From NCBI RefSeq assembly GCF_001610875.1, contig NZ_CP011272.1:3825988-3889987 (forward strand): a DNA stretch of 64,000 nt. Direction: 5' to 3'. Of this stretch, positions 50,913 to 61,097 are shown in pieces (within the stretch, counting starts at the first letter, position 1; each line of letters opens with the position of its first letter). The translations under genes were made by a program, and so were the position numbers. Source of the DNA: Pirellula sp. SH-Sr6A. Lineage in GTDB: Bacteria > Planctomycetota > Planctomycetia > Pirellulales > Pirellulaceae. The notes below the pieces were generated by a model that was given only the letters and a program-made list of their open reading frames with translations, did not search any database and was not told the origin of the DNA.

Positions 50913-52643
50913 CTAGTGATTGAATCGAAACTCGGCACTGGTGAGGAGCGCCCAAACCAGGTCGCTGACTGCACGAGCGCGCCGCTCTCGACGATCCTCC
51001 AAGAAACTACGCAATCGCTCTGATTCTTCCTTGTCAGGTTGTCGCCCGACCGTCCGCAAGAACAATTCCATCACCAAGGAATCCTCGGCCCTGCTTTCTT
51101 CCCCGACCAGTCGCTCCATCCACAACGAATTTTCCGGAGCGAGAAGCTCATTGAGCCACGATCCGTTGGTGAGCATCAAACTTTGTGACACGTTCGACAT
51201 CGATTCCTCGGGTAGAACATCGGGGAATCGCTTTGCAAAGTCGGTTCGGTGCTGCCTATTGTTCCACTTATTTTTCTCTTTAGGCTCCAGCACTGCTAAC
51301 AGAGACCGCTGAAGCATTTCCGCCGTAAGTGGCTTTGGAATCGAATGGGTAAACCACTTGGGATCGACCGATCCGCTCACCGCAGAGGATAATTGGTAAG
51401 TATGGGTCATCGCCAGTCCCTTGATCAAGCGACGGACATCGTATCGCGATGCAACAAAGTCTTGTGCAAGCCACTCGAGCAACTCCGGGTGACTCGCAGG
51501 ATGGTAACTGTCGATCGCGTCCACGGGATGAACGAGTCCACGCCCCATCATCCAGCCCCACATTCGATTCACCATGGACTTGGCCAATAGCGGATGATCG
51601 TGAAGCACTTTGTCGATGAACGCTTGTCGGCGTGAAAACTTCGGAACGCGATATTCGTTCTTTTCGATCGACACATAGAGATCGGGGCTATCTTCTACTT
51701 TCGCATCTTTCTCGGGCCGCGGCTCGTCCACCCGCCGATCGCCCAGGAACACCAATTCGTTGGGATATGATTCCCCTTCCACGTTGCTGAACTCGGAGAA
51801 TCCACCGATCGCAGATTCCGACAACATGGGCTTCTCGTGGGAGCCAACATTCTTGGTCCGATTAAAAAAGGCCACCAAGCCCCAGTAGTGTTTTTGGAGT
51901 ATTTCGGACGATAGGGGGTGGTCATGGCACTGGGCGCAATCGATCCGAACACCAAAGAAATCCTTCGAGACAGCCTCTGCGATTGCCTCCGGTTTTTCCT
52001 TGCGTGCAAACAGATACCAATGGGCTCCTCGATCCTCTTCACTGCGCGCTAGCAGAATCTCTTCGGCGACACGGTCCCATCGCTTATTCTCCCCGATGGA
52101 ATGTTCCAAGTAGGCGAACCATCCCGCCTCGGTCCGTTTGCTCAATTCTTCGCGGCTGGTGCGACCGATCAAGATCGCATCGTATACCTCCGCAAAATGG
52201 ATGGAATGCTCGGGACTTGCCAAGAGGCGATCGATCAGGCTCTCCCGTTTGTTGGCGAGATTCTCCTTCAAGAATTCCTCGCGTTCTGCCAGGGTCGGGA
52301 TTCGCCCGATCAGATCCAAACTGACGCGTCTGACAAACTCCTCGTCAGTGCAGACCTCGTTCCCCGCCACTTTGGCGTCTCGCCAACCCTTTTGGATAAA
52401 ACGATCGATCGCGTTGTAATCCAGGCTCGGAGCGGCCGCGACCGGAGACTCGAATGCCCGACCCTCCGGTGCAGCATCTTGTCCGATCGATGGCTTTGAA
52501 GGCAAACCTGCCGCGATTGCAACCGCTATGACGCACCACAGAATCTTGTTTGGAAACCAGTGCCTATTGGTGGCGGCCAGGTTGGTTCGCATCGACAAAG
52601 ACTTGGACCGGTGATCAAAATGCGTGATTCGAGTTCGAACCAT
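50913..52643 (-). CDS. DUF1549/DUF1553 secreted protein
   Basis: 576 residues; an in-frame ATG at 52592 may be the true start because it leads directly to the signal (ILWCVIAVAIAAGLP). DUF1549 covers about residues 75-290: YNAIDRFIQKGWRDAKV, RRVSLDLIGRIPTLAEREEFL and FFGVRIDCAQCHDHP with the CxxCH that may bind heme or a metal. DUF1553 follows: AFIDKVLHDHPLLAKSMVNRMWGWMMGRGLVHPVD, LIKGLAMTHTYQLSS, and LLTSAEFRFNH at the end. It leads the run to the DUF1501 and WD40 genes. These pairs are thought to act outside the cytoplasm; their substrate is not established. Confidence 0.93.
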   Translation of the reverse strand: MVRTRITHFDHRSKSLSMRTNLAATNRHWFPNKILWCVIAVAIAAGLPSKPSIGQDAAPEGRAFESPVAAAPSLDYNAIDRFIQKGWRDAKVAGNEVCTDEEFVRRVSLDLIGRIPTLAEREEFLKENLANKRESLIDRLLASPEHSIHFAEVYDAILIGRTSREELSKRTEAGWFAYLEHSIGENKRWDRVAEEILLARSEEDRGAHWYLFARKEKPEAIAEAVSKDFFGVRIDCAQCHDHPLSSEILQKHYWGLVAFFNRTKNVGSHEKPMLSESAIGGFSEFSNVEGESYPNELVFLGDRRVDEPRPEKDAKVEDSPDLYVSIEKNEYRVPKFSRRQAFIDKVLHDHPLLAKSMVNRMWGWMMGRGLVHPVDAIDSYHPASHPELLEWLAQDFVASRYDVRRLIKGLAMTHTYQLSSAVSGSVDPKWFTHSIPKPLTAEMLQRSLLAVLEPKEKNKWNNRQHRTDFAKRFPDVLPEESMSNVSQSLMLTNGSWLNELLAPENSLWMERLVGEESRAEDSLVMELFLRTVGRQPDKEESERLRSFLEDRRERRARAVSDLVWALLTSAEFRFNH

Positions 52644-52750
52644 GGGGAGAACCTACGGAAGCCACGGCGTTGTGTGTCGCCGCAGCCATCGGGGAGAGGC
52701 AATGGGGTGGGTAAGGCGAGGAGTCTCTATTGTACTGAAGGCGAAAGCAC

Positions 52751-53680
52751 TTAGCTGCGGAAAACGACCAAATCGCTCACGCGGTCGACTAGTTCCCTCA
52801 CGGTATCATGAATCCACAGATGGGCGGCGTGGGGGTTGGTGTTTTGAACCCGAATCCCCGCCAAGGTATCGCGAGGAGCGTTGTGAACTGGCCGATGGGA
52901 TGCGAGGTAAGCATCGATAGAGATCGCTTGGATTCCTTGATCAAACCATCGGAGCCAGTCGTTCAATTGAGCGGATGACGACGTAAGCCAGAGCGGGCAA
53001 GTTCGTTTGGAGTCATTGCGAGCCTTTACCCCTTTCGTCAAACAGCGACTGACATCGTCGAAAGTGAAGCACGCTTCGGGAAGCAAGTCATAGCAAGGAG
53101 CGTGGATGATTTCGATCCAGTCCACACCGCTGTCGACCATGAATCGCACGTCTTCGTAGATGGTTCCTTCCGATGCGATGATAGCGGCTCCGACTGGCAC
53201 ACCGGGTTTGCAACAACCGCGGATTGCATCCACTTTGTGTGCCAGATCTTCGATCGCATGGATTTCGATCGGCATCGCTGGCCTCCAACGAGAGTAACGA
53301 TTTGCCGCTCCTTTATGAAACGGGATGCCGTAGAACTGCAATTGGATCGCCGCAGCGCGCTCGATCGATTCGAAATCGATCGGCGTATCGATTTCGATCG
53401 TAGCGATCCGTGCGACGCCCGTCGGAGAGTTCGTCGGGGCGTTCGTCGCAGGGGCATCGATCCATGGTATCCGATGCTCTTCACTCGCCTGGATCAGCAC
53501 GTCGACTAGGCCTGCGCTCAATTGCCCATCGTGAATCACACGGGTATAGATCGGCAAAGGAGCAGCAAATCCTGGCTTGCCATTGGCTGCAATTTGGCAG
53601 GCGTGTGCACGGTTGCCCAACGCCGATGCCCCCTCCACCAATGGATCCAAGCGAACCGAAAGAGGCTTGGATTCTGACAT
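52751..53680 (-). CDS. TIM-barrel-like protein (glutamate-synthase-like?)
   Basis: 309 residues without signal peptide. The segment MPIEIHAIEDLAHKVDAIRGCCKPGVPVGAAIIASEGTIYEDVRFMVDSGVDWIEI resembles the FMN-barrel region of glutamate-synthase-like proteins (SIEDLAxLIxDLK... VGTIAxGVAKAGAD), but the flavin- and iron-sulfur-binding blocks that would make it certain are not evident. It may be a divergent barrel enzyme. It lies between the DUF1549/DUF1553 gene and gnd on the same strand, 40 bases from the gnd stop, so it could share a transcript with gnd. Function uncertain. Confidence 0.5.
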   Translation of the reverse strand: MSESKPLSVRLDPLVEGASALGNRAHACQIAANGKPGFAAPLPIYTRVIHDGQLSAGLVDVLIQASEEHRIPWIDAPATNAPTNSPTGVARIATIEIDTPIDFESIERAAAIQLQFYGIPFHKGAANRYSRWRPAMPIEIHAIEDLAHKVDAIRGCCKPGVPVGAAIIASEGTIYEDVRFMVDSGVDWIEIIHAPCYDLLPEACFTFDDVSRCLTKGVKARNDSKRTCPLWLTSSSAQLNDWLRWFDQGIQAISIDAYLASHRPVHNAPRDTLAGIRVQNTNPHAAHLWIHDTVRELVDRVSDLVVFRS

Positions 53681-53719
53681 GATGGGGAGGGGCTCTCTTA
53701 CATTAAACGGAGTGAATAG

Positions 53720-55195
53720 CTACTCAGGCTTCTTGCGAAGATCGAGCCATTCACTGTGGAAGGTGCCAGGTTTATCGACTCGTTGATACGTGTGGGCACC
53801 GAAGTAATCGCGTTGTGCTTGGAGCAAGTTCGCAGGCAATCGCGGGAGGCGATAACTGTCGTAGTAGGCCAATGCCGTGGTGAACGCGGGCGCGGGCAAT
53901 CCGAGATGGGTTGCTGCCATGATCACGGCTCGCCAGGACTCTTGTGCCTTCTCGATGGCTTGTTGGAAGTAAGGATATAGCAGGAGATTCTCTAGATCTG
54001 GTTGTGCATCGAAGGCTTCCTTGATGCGATCGAGGAACTGAGCACGGATGATACAGCCTCCGCGCCACAGGAGTGCGCAGTCACCATAGTTGAGATCCCA
54101 CTTGTGCTCTTTGCTAGCTTCTTGCAATTGCACGAAGCCTTGGGCGTACGAGCAAATCTTGGAAGCGTAGAGCGCTTGTTTGACAGCTTCGACAAAGGCC
54201 TTCTTATCCGACACCAATTTTTTGACCGGACCATCAAAGGATGCGTTGTGGGATGACGCAGGACCGGGCAGGACTTTGCTAGCTCGAACCCGTGCTTCTT
54301 TGATGGCCGATAGCGAGCGGGCGTAGACAGCGGTGGTCACGAGGGTGCTTGGGACGCCGAGATCCAAAGCGAGTTGGCTCATCCATTTGCCTGTCCCCTT
54401 CGCGCCTGCAACATCGAGGATGGTATCGACGAGGTATCCGTTACCACCTTGATCGTCCTTCGCGCTGAAAATATCGCGAGTGATCTCGATCAAATAGCTT
54501 TGCAGTTCCCCACGGTTCCAGTCGGCGAAGACATTGTAAAGTTCGTCGTTGGTGAGGCCGGCTGCTTCCTTGAGGAGGAAATAGGCTTCGCAGATCAGCT
54601 GCATGTCACCGTATTCGATCCCGTTGTGAACCATTTTCACGTAGTGACCTGCACCGCGAGGTCCTACCCATTCGCAGCAAGGGATATCGTTGTTTGGCCC
54701 TACCTTGGCGGCGATGGATTGGAAAATAGGTTTGATAGTTTCCCAAGCCGCTTTGCTGCCGCCGGGCATCAAGCTCGGTCCCTTGAGAGCACCCTCTTCT
54801 CCTCCGGAAACTCCAGCTCCGACGTAGAGGAGCCCTTTGCTCTCGACGTAAGACGTACGTCGCTCTGTGTCCGCGAAGTGGGTATTCCCCCCGTCAATGA
54901 TGATGTCCCCGGGTTCCAAATGGGGGAGAAGCTGTTCGATGAGATCGTCGACGGCTGGTCCTGCCTTGACAAGCATCATGACGAAACGCGGACGCTTGAG
55001 ATTCTTCACCATCTCGACGATGGAGTGGCATCCGACGAAATTCTTTCCGGCCGCTCGCCCTTTGATGAGCTCATCCACTTTGTCGGTCGTGCGGTTGAAA
55101 ACGGCGACTCGGTAGCCACGGCTTTCTACGTTGAGGGCAAGGTTTTCACCCATGACAGCCAGGCCGATCAGGCCGAAATCGCAAAGTTCGCTCAT
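53720..55195 (-). CDS. gnd: 6-phosphogluconate dehydrogenase
   Basis: 491 residues from MSELCDFGLIGLAVMGENLAL. The Rossmann motif GLAVMG (NADP site), VKAGPAVDDLIE, DGGNTHFADTERR, the substrate-binding YVGAGVSGGEEGALKGPSLMPGG and the catalytic VKMVHNGIEYGDMQLI are all present, as is the C-terminal RDYFGAHTYQRVDKPG. It oxidises and decarboxylates 6-phosphogluconate to ribulose 5-phosphate with NADP in the cytoplasm. The frame opens upstream to 55360, but the added residues are not family-like. pgl, the enzyme of the previous step, is at 18931-19689, and no zwf lies in the window. Confidence 0.96.
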   Translation of the reverse strand: MSELCDFGLIGLAVMGENLALNVESRGYRVAVFNRTTDKVDELIKGRAAGKNFVGCHSIVEMVKNLKRPRFVMMLVKAGPAVDDLIEQLLPHLEPGDIIIDGGNTHFADTERRTSYVESKGLLYVGAGVSGGEEGALKGPSLMPGGSKAAWETIKPIFQSIAAKVGPNNDIPCCEWVGPRGAGHYVKMVHNGIEYGDMQLICEAYFLLKEAAGLTNDELYNVFADWNRGELQSYLIEITRDIFSAKDDQGGNGYLVDTILDVAGAKGTGKWMSQLALDLGVPSTLVTTAVYARSLSAIKEARVRASKVLPGPASSHNASFDGPVKKLVSDKKAFVEAVKQALYASKICSYAQGFVQLQEASKEHKWDLNYGDCALLWRGGCIIRAQFLDRIKEAFDAQPDLENLLLYPYFQQAIEKAQESWRAVIMAATHLGLPAPAFTTALAYYDSYRLPRLPANLLQAQRDYFGAHTYQRVDKPGTFHSEWLDLRKKPE

Positions 55196-55452
55196 TGGAG
55201 TGCAGGTTGGAGAAAGAAGAGGAATCGGAAAGAAAGCTGGCAATTCCAGTTGATTTAGAGGCCGGATTTTAGTCCTTAAGCCCGTTCTCAGCAACATCGA
55301 TGCAGAGTGATCTTCCCTTTGCGGGCGGCTATTTGCTATGACCCAAGCGTGAAGAGTCATCGCCGGGCAGCTAAGGAACCAGCGAATCGTAGCGATGATG
55401 CGGCGAAACCATTAGCTTCTGCAGCCAAAAATGTTGGGATGGATCCAATCGT

Positions 55453-57930
55453 ATGGACGGTTCGAAACTCAAAGCGTACTCCCTCGCAGGAAGCGGGATC
55501 GCGGCAACCGTAACCATGATTTTTCTTGCGATGGCGTTAGCTCAGCGCGACGCCAGAACGCAGGATTTGGTGCCGATCGACGGTTCCCCTTCCTATGCAA
55601 ACCAAACGGTCGAAGGCATTTCCCACGATTTGAGCGGAACCCCTGAATCGTGGCCCCCTCCTCCCCCGGTCGTCCGCGGAAACGATTCGATGCCTGGATC
55701 GGAGATGGAGGGTAGTAGCTCTCGGATCGCAGACCCGTCGAACCCATTTCGCTCTCCCGCCTCGCTCGTCGCGTACAGCCAGCAGCAGAGGGAATCGCAA
55801 GCCTCGTCGCTGGCGGAACCGCCGGGGATTGGATCCGGTCCGAGCCTCCCGTCCCTCGGGGACAGTTCCCCATCGCTCCCGGGCTCCCCTTTGCCTAGCC
55901 CTATTCCGAGCAATCCCTTGCCTGGTACCCCGACGTCGACCGACGGAGCACCTACACCTCGTACGTTCCCCTCCGCGAATGCGCTGCCGAGCGATGCGTC
56001 CCCAGTGGTACCATCCGATCTTTCGCCCTCTCCGTTCTCCACGCCAAGATCGCTCCCTCCAACCAGTTCGCCGATCCCCAGCACAGCTACCCCTTCGTCG
56101 ATTCCCTCCATCGAAACGACAAGTCCTTTGACGAACTCGTTGCCTAACTCGCTGCCACCTGAACTTTCCAGCTCGGGTGCATCCAGTCGTTTAGAGACCG
56201 ATTCATCATCGAACCCATTGGGGTCGGGAGAGGGGCCCGCGACCGCGAGACTGCAACCACCGACCTTGCCCAACCAATCCCTTCCGAGCCAGCCGCTGCC
56301 AAGCTCGCCGCTCGGATCTCCAACCAATGCGTTCGCAACACCCCTCGCCCCAGAGAGCTTCGGCTCATCCTCAGCAACACGTTCGGTTTCCGATGTGCCA
56401 GAACCGATGCCCACCCCACGTTCGTCAGCAGGAACCATGCCTTCGGCATCCACGCGAAGCTCGTTGTCGGATCGAGGCGAAAGTGCCTCCCTTTCGGCTG
56501 TTCCCGTTGGGGCCAATAGCGTGCTCGCTAGCCCTGCCCCGGGTGTGCGGCACCTCGACGGCGCACAAAACCCCAGCATGGAAATTCAGAAGCGAGCACC
56601 GGCGGAGGTCCAAGTAGGATTGCCTGCGACTTTCACACTTCTGGTTCGCAATGTCGGCAGCGCGACCGCATTTGACGTAGCGGTGCACGACGCAGTGCCG
56701 CGCGGTGCGAAACTGGTCCGCACCAATCCCACCGCACAAGTGGACGGGAACGGCAAACTGCTATGGAAGCTCGGCGAGATTGCCGCCGGAGCCGAACAAG
56801 TCCTTACGGTCGAGCTTGTTCCAGAAGCCGAGGGAGAGCTCGGATCGGTTGCGAGCGTCACCTTTGCCGCGCAAGCCTCGGTTCGAACCATGAGCACCCT
56901 CCCCAAACTGGCTGTCAAACAGACTGCCGCAGAATCGGTTCTGGGAGGGGAAACCGTTCGCGTTCAAATCGAAGTGACCAACACCGGGACCGGAACGGCG
57001 CGGGGTGTTGAATTGGAAGAAGATGTTCCTGCCAACATGCGGCATGCCTCGGGGGTTTCTACCCTCGGCATGACCCTCGGCGATCTTGCTCCTGGAGAAT
57101 CGGAACGGGTCGAGATCGAATTGACCGCCGTTTCGGCCGGCCAAGCAGTCAATAAAGTTCGGGCCATCTCGACCAATCAAGCAGTCTGCGAATCGTCGGC
57201 GACGATCGACGTGGTCCTACCGAAACTTGCGGTCCAACTCGAAGGTCCGCGCCTTCGATACCTTGAACGCCAAGCGAGCTATCGCGCGACGATCTCGAAC
57301 ACCGGAACCGCCATGGCCAACAATGTCGGACTTACCGTTTACCTTCCGCGAGGCATGGAGTTCATCAGCGCGGCAAACGAAGGGACTTACATGCCCGATC
57401 AGCACGCTGTGGAATGGTCTCTCGCCGAACTGGCAGCCGGCGCGATGGCTTCCACGGAAGTGGCTCTCCTCCCGGTTCAAGAAGGAGATTTTGTCCTTCG
57501 TATGCAAGGGTCTGCTGACGGTGTGAATTCCGATCCGATCGACAAGAAAGTGCAAGTGGAGGGACAGAGCGAATTGGCGTTCTCCATCGAGGACGACAAT
57601 GACCCAATCGAGACCGATGGCTATACGACCTATCTCATTCGGGTTTCCAACACGGGGACGCGAATGGACAGCGAAGTGCAATTGGTCCTGGAGTTGCCCG
57701 AAGGATCGCGATCCGAACAAGTGCATGCACCTGTCAATCATCAAGCGTCGCAGAAAGCGATCGTTTTCGCGCCGATTCCAGCGATGCAGCCAAAGGACCA
57801 GCAAGTCTATCGCGTCTCGATTCGTCACACGCGTGAAGGGACGCACGTGGTTCGAGCGCAACTCAAGAGCAAGAATCGCCCGGTTCCTGTCATCAAAGAA
57901 GAAAGCACGCAGGTCTATTCGGACAACTAA
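55453..57930 (+). CDS. Secreted Pro/Ser-rich protein with DUF11-type beta repeats
   Basis: 825 residues. A signal helix (residues 8-30, YSLAGSGIAATVTMIFLAMAL) is followed by about 340 residues almost wholly of Pro, Ser, Gly, Thr and Leu, likely an extended linker. From residue about 375 on come four or five DUF11/CARDB-like beta domains: KRAPAEVQVGLPATFTLLV RNVGSATAFDVAVHDAVPRGAKL, VTNTGTGTARGVELEEDVPANM, ISNTGTAMANNVGLTVYLPRGM, VSNTGTRMDSEVQLVLELPEG. These are found in large cell-surface proteins. It is probably an envelope or stalk-like surface protein; it lacks a visible sorting motif. Confidence 0.85.
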   Translation: MDGSKLKAYSLAGSGIAATVTMIFLAMALAQRDARTQDLVPIDGSPSYANQTVEGISHDLSGTPESWPPPPPVVRGNDSMPGSEMEGSSSRIADPSNPFRSPASLVAYSQQQRESQASSLAEPPGIGSGPSLPSLGDSSPSLPGSPLPSPIPSNPLPGTPTSTDGAPTPRTFPSANALPSDASPVVPSDLSPSPFSTPRSLPPTSSPIPSTATPSSIPSIETTSPLTNSLPNSLPPELSSSGASSRLETDSSSNPLGSGEGPATARLQPPTLPNQSLPSQPLPSSPLGSPTNAFATPLAPESFGSSSATRSVSDVPEPMPTPRSSAGTMPSASTRSSLSDRGESASLSAVPVGANSVLASPAPGVRHLDGAQNPSMEIQKRAPAEVQVGLPATFTLLVRNVGSATAFDVAVHDAVPRGAKLVRTNPTAQVDGNGKLLWKLGEIAAGAEQVLTVELVPEAEGELGSVASVTFAAQASVRTMSTLPKLAVKQTAAESVLGGETVRVQIEVTNTGTGTARGVELEEDVPANMRHASGVSTLGMTLGDLAPGESERVEIELTAVSAGQAVNKVRAISTNQAVCESSATIDVVLPKLAVQLEGPRLRYLERQASYRATISNTGTAMANNVGLTVYLPRGMEFISAANEGTYMPDQHAVEWSLAELAAGAMASTEVALLPVQEGDFVLRMQGSADGVNSDPIDKKVQVEGQSELAFSIEDDNDPIETDGYTTYLIRVSNTGTRMDSEVQLVLELPEGSRSEQVHAPVNHQASQKAIVFAPIPAMQPKDQQVYRVSIRHTREGTHVVRAQLKSKNRPVPVIKEESTQVYSDN

Positions 57931-58086
57931 AGCTGTTACAGATCAGCTTGTTGCGAACAACGTGCGTACGAGTCGCGTGAATTTGCAGAAGCGAATTGCG
58001 ACTCTATGGGCCGGTATCGCGCTGGCGTTCGGTTACCAGCGATCTAGCGCAACGTACGATGGGGTGTTCGAGGTGGCAGCCCAGGG

Positions 58087-58998
58087 CTAGGCATGGGAAC
58101 GGAGTTCGCGGGCGGCGGCTTCGACAAGGGATTGTTGTTCTGGGGTCAATTCGCCGAGCAATGGCTGCATCGGACCGGTTGACGCGATGCCAGCTCCTGC
58201 GACCGCGTGGTGCAAAACGCGAATCGGTTGGATCCCGTTTCGCAAATCTTCTAGAGGCCGGAAGATCTCGCGAATCGATTCCGCCTTCGCATAGTCCTTC
58301 GCTTGGATGGCCCGCAGCATATCCATCGAAAGTTTGGGGGCCACGCAGACGCAACCGCTGGTGAATCCTGCAACGCCGAAATCGCGCATGTGAATGATGG
58401 CGGGCTGTTCCCCAATACCGCTGATGACGATATTCGATGGAACGACATCGAGAACTTCCCTTAAGTAAGGATCGTGTTCCGGCTTATCCAAGACCACAGC
58501 ATATTTGATCCAGCTGATCAACCCATCGCGGTGCAATTTGCCGACAGTTTCAGGGCTCAACCAACGATCGTGTTTGAGATAGAGAACTACAGGCTTGCCA
58601 TACGCTTCGGCGAAGCGTCGTACTCCGGTCGCGATACCGCCTTCATCCGCAATCTCTTTTTGCGGGAGGATCATGACGGTTGGAAAGTTGAAGTCGCGCA
58701 GCGGTGCTACTTGATCCATCATGACGCCATAGGTCGGGCCAACCGAGGGGATCATGAGGGAGGAGGCTGACGCGCATTCGGCCAGGACCGCTAAAGCATC
58801 CGCGTACTCCGACGGACGGATGTGATAGAAGACTGCGTTGCCACCGTACAAGAAAATATGGACTCCACCCGCCTCGATGGCTTGGATGATCTTGGCGTTG
58901 TTCGCTTTGCAGATCACCCCTTTCTCATTGCGAGCCATGGGAGGAACAGCGATTACGCTGCTGGAAAGCTTCTCAGGGGTAGCCGGCATCGTCCACAT
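58087..58998 (-). CDS. DapA-family (dihydrodipicolinate synthase/NAL) aldolase-like protein
   Basis: 303 residues from an ATG at 58998; a start at 59049 would overlap accC. The fold is that of DHDPS/N-acetylneuraminate lyase: SSVIAVPPMARNEKGVI at the start, EAGGVHIFLYGG, and PSVGPTYGVMMDQVAPL. WIKYAVVLDKPEHDP offers the Schiff-base lysine (Ile-Lys-Tyr in place of the usual Ile-Lys-Glu/Asp) and PVVLYLKHDRWLS stands where YN(V/I)P usually is, so its active site is not that of a typical DHDPS. It starts 11 bases after the accC stop, so it is probably co-transcribed with accB-accC. Substrate unknown. Confidence 0.82.
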   Translation of the reverse strand: MWTMPATPEKLSSSVIAVPPMARNEKGVICKANNAKIIQAIEAGGVHIFLYGGNAVFYHIRPSEYADALAVLAECASASSLMIPSVGPTYGVMMDQVAPLRDFNFPTVMILPQKEIADEGGIATGVRRFAEAYGKPVVLYLKHDRWLSPETVGKLHRDGLISWIKYAVVLDKPEHDPYLREVLDVVPSNIVISGIGEQPAIIHMRDFGVAGFTSGCVCVAPKLSMDMLRAIQAKDYAKAESIREIFRPLEDLRNGIQPIRVLHHAVAGAGIASTGPMQPLLGELTPEQQSLVEAAARELRSHA

Positions 58999-59009
58999 GG
59001 TTTGGTTCT

Positions 59010-60365
59010 CTAAGCTTTGATTCGTGGTAGTAGTTCGCGTTCCACCCATTTCGTGTCCACACGGCCTTCGACAAACTCGGGTTGTCGCAACACGATTTGA
59101 TGGAAGCTCGCTGTCGTCTTGATACCGGTGATTCGCAATTCATACAAACTGCGAAGCATGCACTCGATCGCTTGATCGCGAGTGGGTCGATGGACGATGA
59201 TTTTGGCAATCATCGAATCGTAGTAAGGGGGAACGGTGTAACCAGGATGGGCGTGCGAATCCACACGGACTCCCAAGCCCCCAGGGATGTACATTTTTTC
59301 GATACGACCTGGGCAAGGCTGGAAATTGCGATCGGGATCCTCGGCATTGATGCGGCATTCAATGGCAGCACCGATGGGTTGGATGTCCTTTTGGGAGAAC
59401 GGCAGCTTTTCGCCAGCAGCGACCAGAATCTGGGACTTGATCAAGTCGACGCCAGAAACCATTTCGCTGACCGGATGTTCCACTTGGATCCGAGCGTTGA
59501 CTTCGATGAAGTAGAAATTGTCTTGCTGATCGACAATGAACTCGACGGTTGCTGCGTTGTGGTAGTTGGCCTGCTTCACCATTCGAACCGCCGCGTCGCA
59601 CATCGCTTTGCGCGTCGCCTCGGGGAGTCGAGGGGATGGGCTTTCTTCGACCAGCTTTTGGTGGCGTCGTTGAACCGAACAGTCTCGTTCGTGAAGGTGA
59701 ATGATATTTCCGTGTTGGTCCGCAATGACTTGCACCTCGACGTGTCGAGGTCGGTCGATGTACTTCTCCAGGTAGACACCTGCGTTCCCGAAGGCAGCCT
59801 TGGCTTCAGTTTGGGCTTGGGACAGAGACGTCTGCAACGAGGCTTCGTCGGTCGCCACGCGCATCCCCTTGCCACCGCCACCCGCGGTGGCTTTGATCAA
59901 AACGGGGAAGCCGATTTTCCGAGCCGCTTGCAGGGCCTCTGCTTCGGAATCCAGGAGTCCATCGCTACCGGGAACGACGGGAACCCCCGCGGCGACAGCC
60001 ATTTCGCGAGCCGTGTTTTTATCACCGAGCTTTTCCATCGCTTCGGGGGATGGCCCGATGAACTCGAAGTTCGAGCTGCGGCAGGCTTCGTTGAACTGCG
60101 CGTTTTCGGCGAGGAACCCGTAACCGGGATGGATGGCATCGGCACCGCTGGCTTCGGCAGCCGCGATGACGCGTTCGAAGCGAAGGTAGCTATCCGCCGA
60201 TTTGGGAGGTCCGACGCAAAACGATTGGTCGGCCAATTCCAGATACTGCGAACCGCGATCTGCCTCGCTATAAATCGCAACGGTTTCGATCCCCATTTCT
60301 TTGCAGGCTCGAATGACACGAAGGGCGATCTCGCCGCGGTTGGCGATTAGGACACGATTGAACAT
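59010..60365 (-). CDS. accC: Biotin carboxylase of acetyl-CoA carboxylase
   Basis: 451 residues, the usual length. [21 protein letters not shown] starts the biotin-carboxylase N-domain, [19 protein letters not shown] is the ATP-grasp glycine-rich loop, [21 protein letters not shown] and [16 protein letters not shown] carry the ATP- and metal-binding residues, and [14 protein letters not shown] with [24 protein letters not shown] close the C-domain. It uses ATP and bicarbonate to carboxylate biotin on AccB, the first step of fatty-acid synthesis. It follows accB by 21 bases and precedes the DapA-like gene. Confidence 0.97.
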   Translation of the reverse strand: MFNRVLIANRGEIALRVIRACKEMGIETVAIYSEADRGSQYLELADQSFCVGPPKSADSYLRFERVIAAAEASGADAIHPGYGFLAENAQFNEACRSSNFEFIGPSPEAMEKLGDKNTAREMAVAAGVPVVPGSDGLLDSEAEALQAARKIGFPVLIKATAGGGGKGMRVATDEASLQTSLSQAQTEAKAAFGNAGVYLEKYIDRPRHVEVQVIADQHGNIIHLHERDCSVQRRHQKLVEESPSPRLPEATRKAMCDAAVRMVKQANYHNAATVEFIVDQQDNFYFIEVNARIQVEHPVSEMVSGVDLIKSQILVAAGEKLPFSQKDIQPIGAAIECRINAEDPDRNFQPCPGRIEKMYIPGGLGVRVDSHAHPGYTVPPYYDSMIAKIIVHRPTRDQAIECMLRSLYELRITGIKTTASFHQIVLRQPEFVEGRVDTKWVERELLPRIKA

Positions 60366-60386
60366 AGTTCCGTCAGCTTGTTAAAG

Positions 60387-60902
60387 TTAGCCTCTTGTGT
60401 CGATTTTGAACAACGGCTTGCCGTAGTCGACCGCCTCTTCGTTCTTCACGAGGACTTGAACGATCTTTCCGCGTATTTCTGCTGGAATCTCGTTGAATAC
60501 CTTCATCGCTTCGATGATGCACACGACGGTATCGGTTTGAACCGACGACCCGACTTCGACAAAGTTCTTCGCATTCGGATTGGGACGTGCGTAGAACGTT
60601 CCGACCATCGGTGATTTGATAATCTCGATGTGAGGACCATCGACATCCGATGCAGGAGCAGCGGGCGCTGCAGGTGCAATGGCAGCGGCGGGTGCTGCTA
60701 CGGGAGCGGGTGCGGCCATCATCGGCATGGAAGCCATCCCGCTGGCAAGAATCGGGTGCCCATGTCCTGCACCGCAAAGTCGGATGCGCTGGTTCTCCTG
60801 ACGCAAATCGATCTCGCCAAGATCGTGTTCTTTCATCAACTCGATCAATTTGCGGATGCGATCGATGTCAAACACATCGTCAGCTTTGCTCGATTCCGTC
60901 AT
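60387..60902 (-). CDS. accB: Biotin carboxyl carrier protein of acetyl-CoA carboxylase
   Basis: 171 residues from [23 protein letters not shown]; the frame opens upstream to 61031 but the extra residues are not family-like. A leading helix is followed by an Ala/Pro-rich linker (about residues 60-90), then the biotinyl domain: [23 protein letters not shown] and [20 protein letters not shown], in which the Lys of EAMKVF carries biotin (the standard is EAMKMM). It shuttles the carboxyl group between AccC and the carboxyltransferase. accA and accD are not in the window. First gene of the accB-accC-dapA-like operon. Confidence 0.95.
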   Translation of the reverse strand: MTESSKADDVFDIDRIRKLIELMKEHDLGEIDLRQENQRIRLCGAGHGHPILASGMASMPMMAAPAPVAAPAAAIAPAAPAAPASDVDGPHIEIIKSPMVGTFYARPNPNAKNFVEVGSSVQTDTVVCIIEAMKVFNEIPAEIRGKIVQVLVKNEEAVDYGKPLFKIDTRG

Positions 60903-61097
60903 CGGACAGGGCCTTTCGGATCCAAAATGGGTAGGTTTCTCAACCGGAGGTGCAGTAAGCAGAATAGAGACCAGCTGTTCGCACCTCCTCGGACTTCGAT
61001 TAGAATTCCCGGGGCTGCGTCTTGCCGTCATAGTTCCTTAAAAGACCACGTTTTATACCGTCCACGTTCCGCCCACGGAAGCCCTAGGCACAAGGCC

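Noticed and set aside
60630-61097. Upstream extension of the small membrane gene antisense to accB
   Set aside because: The translation is Cys/Arg/Gly/His-rich shadow of the accB linker; membrane-protein character starts at 61098.
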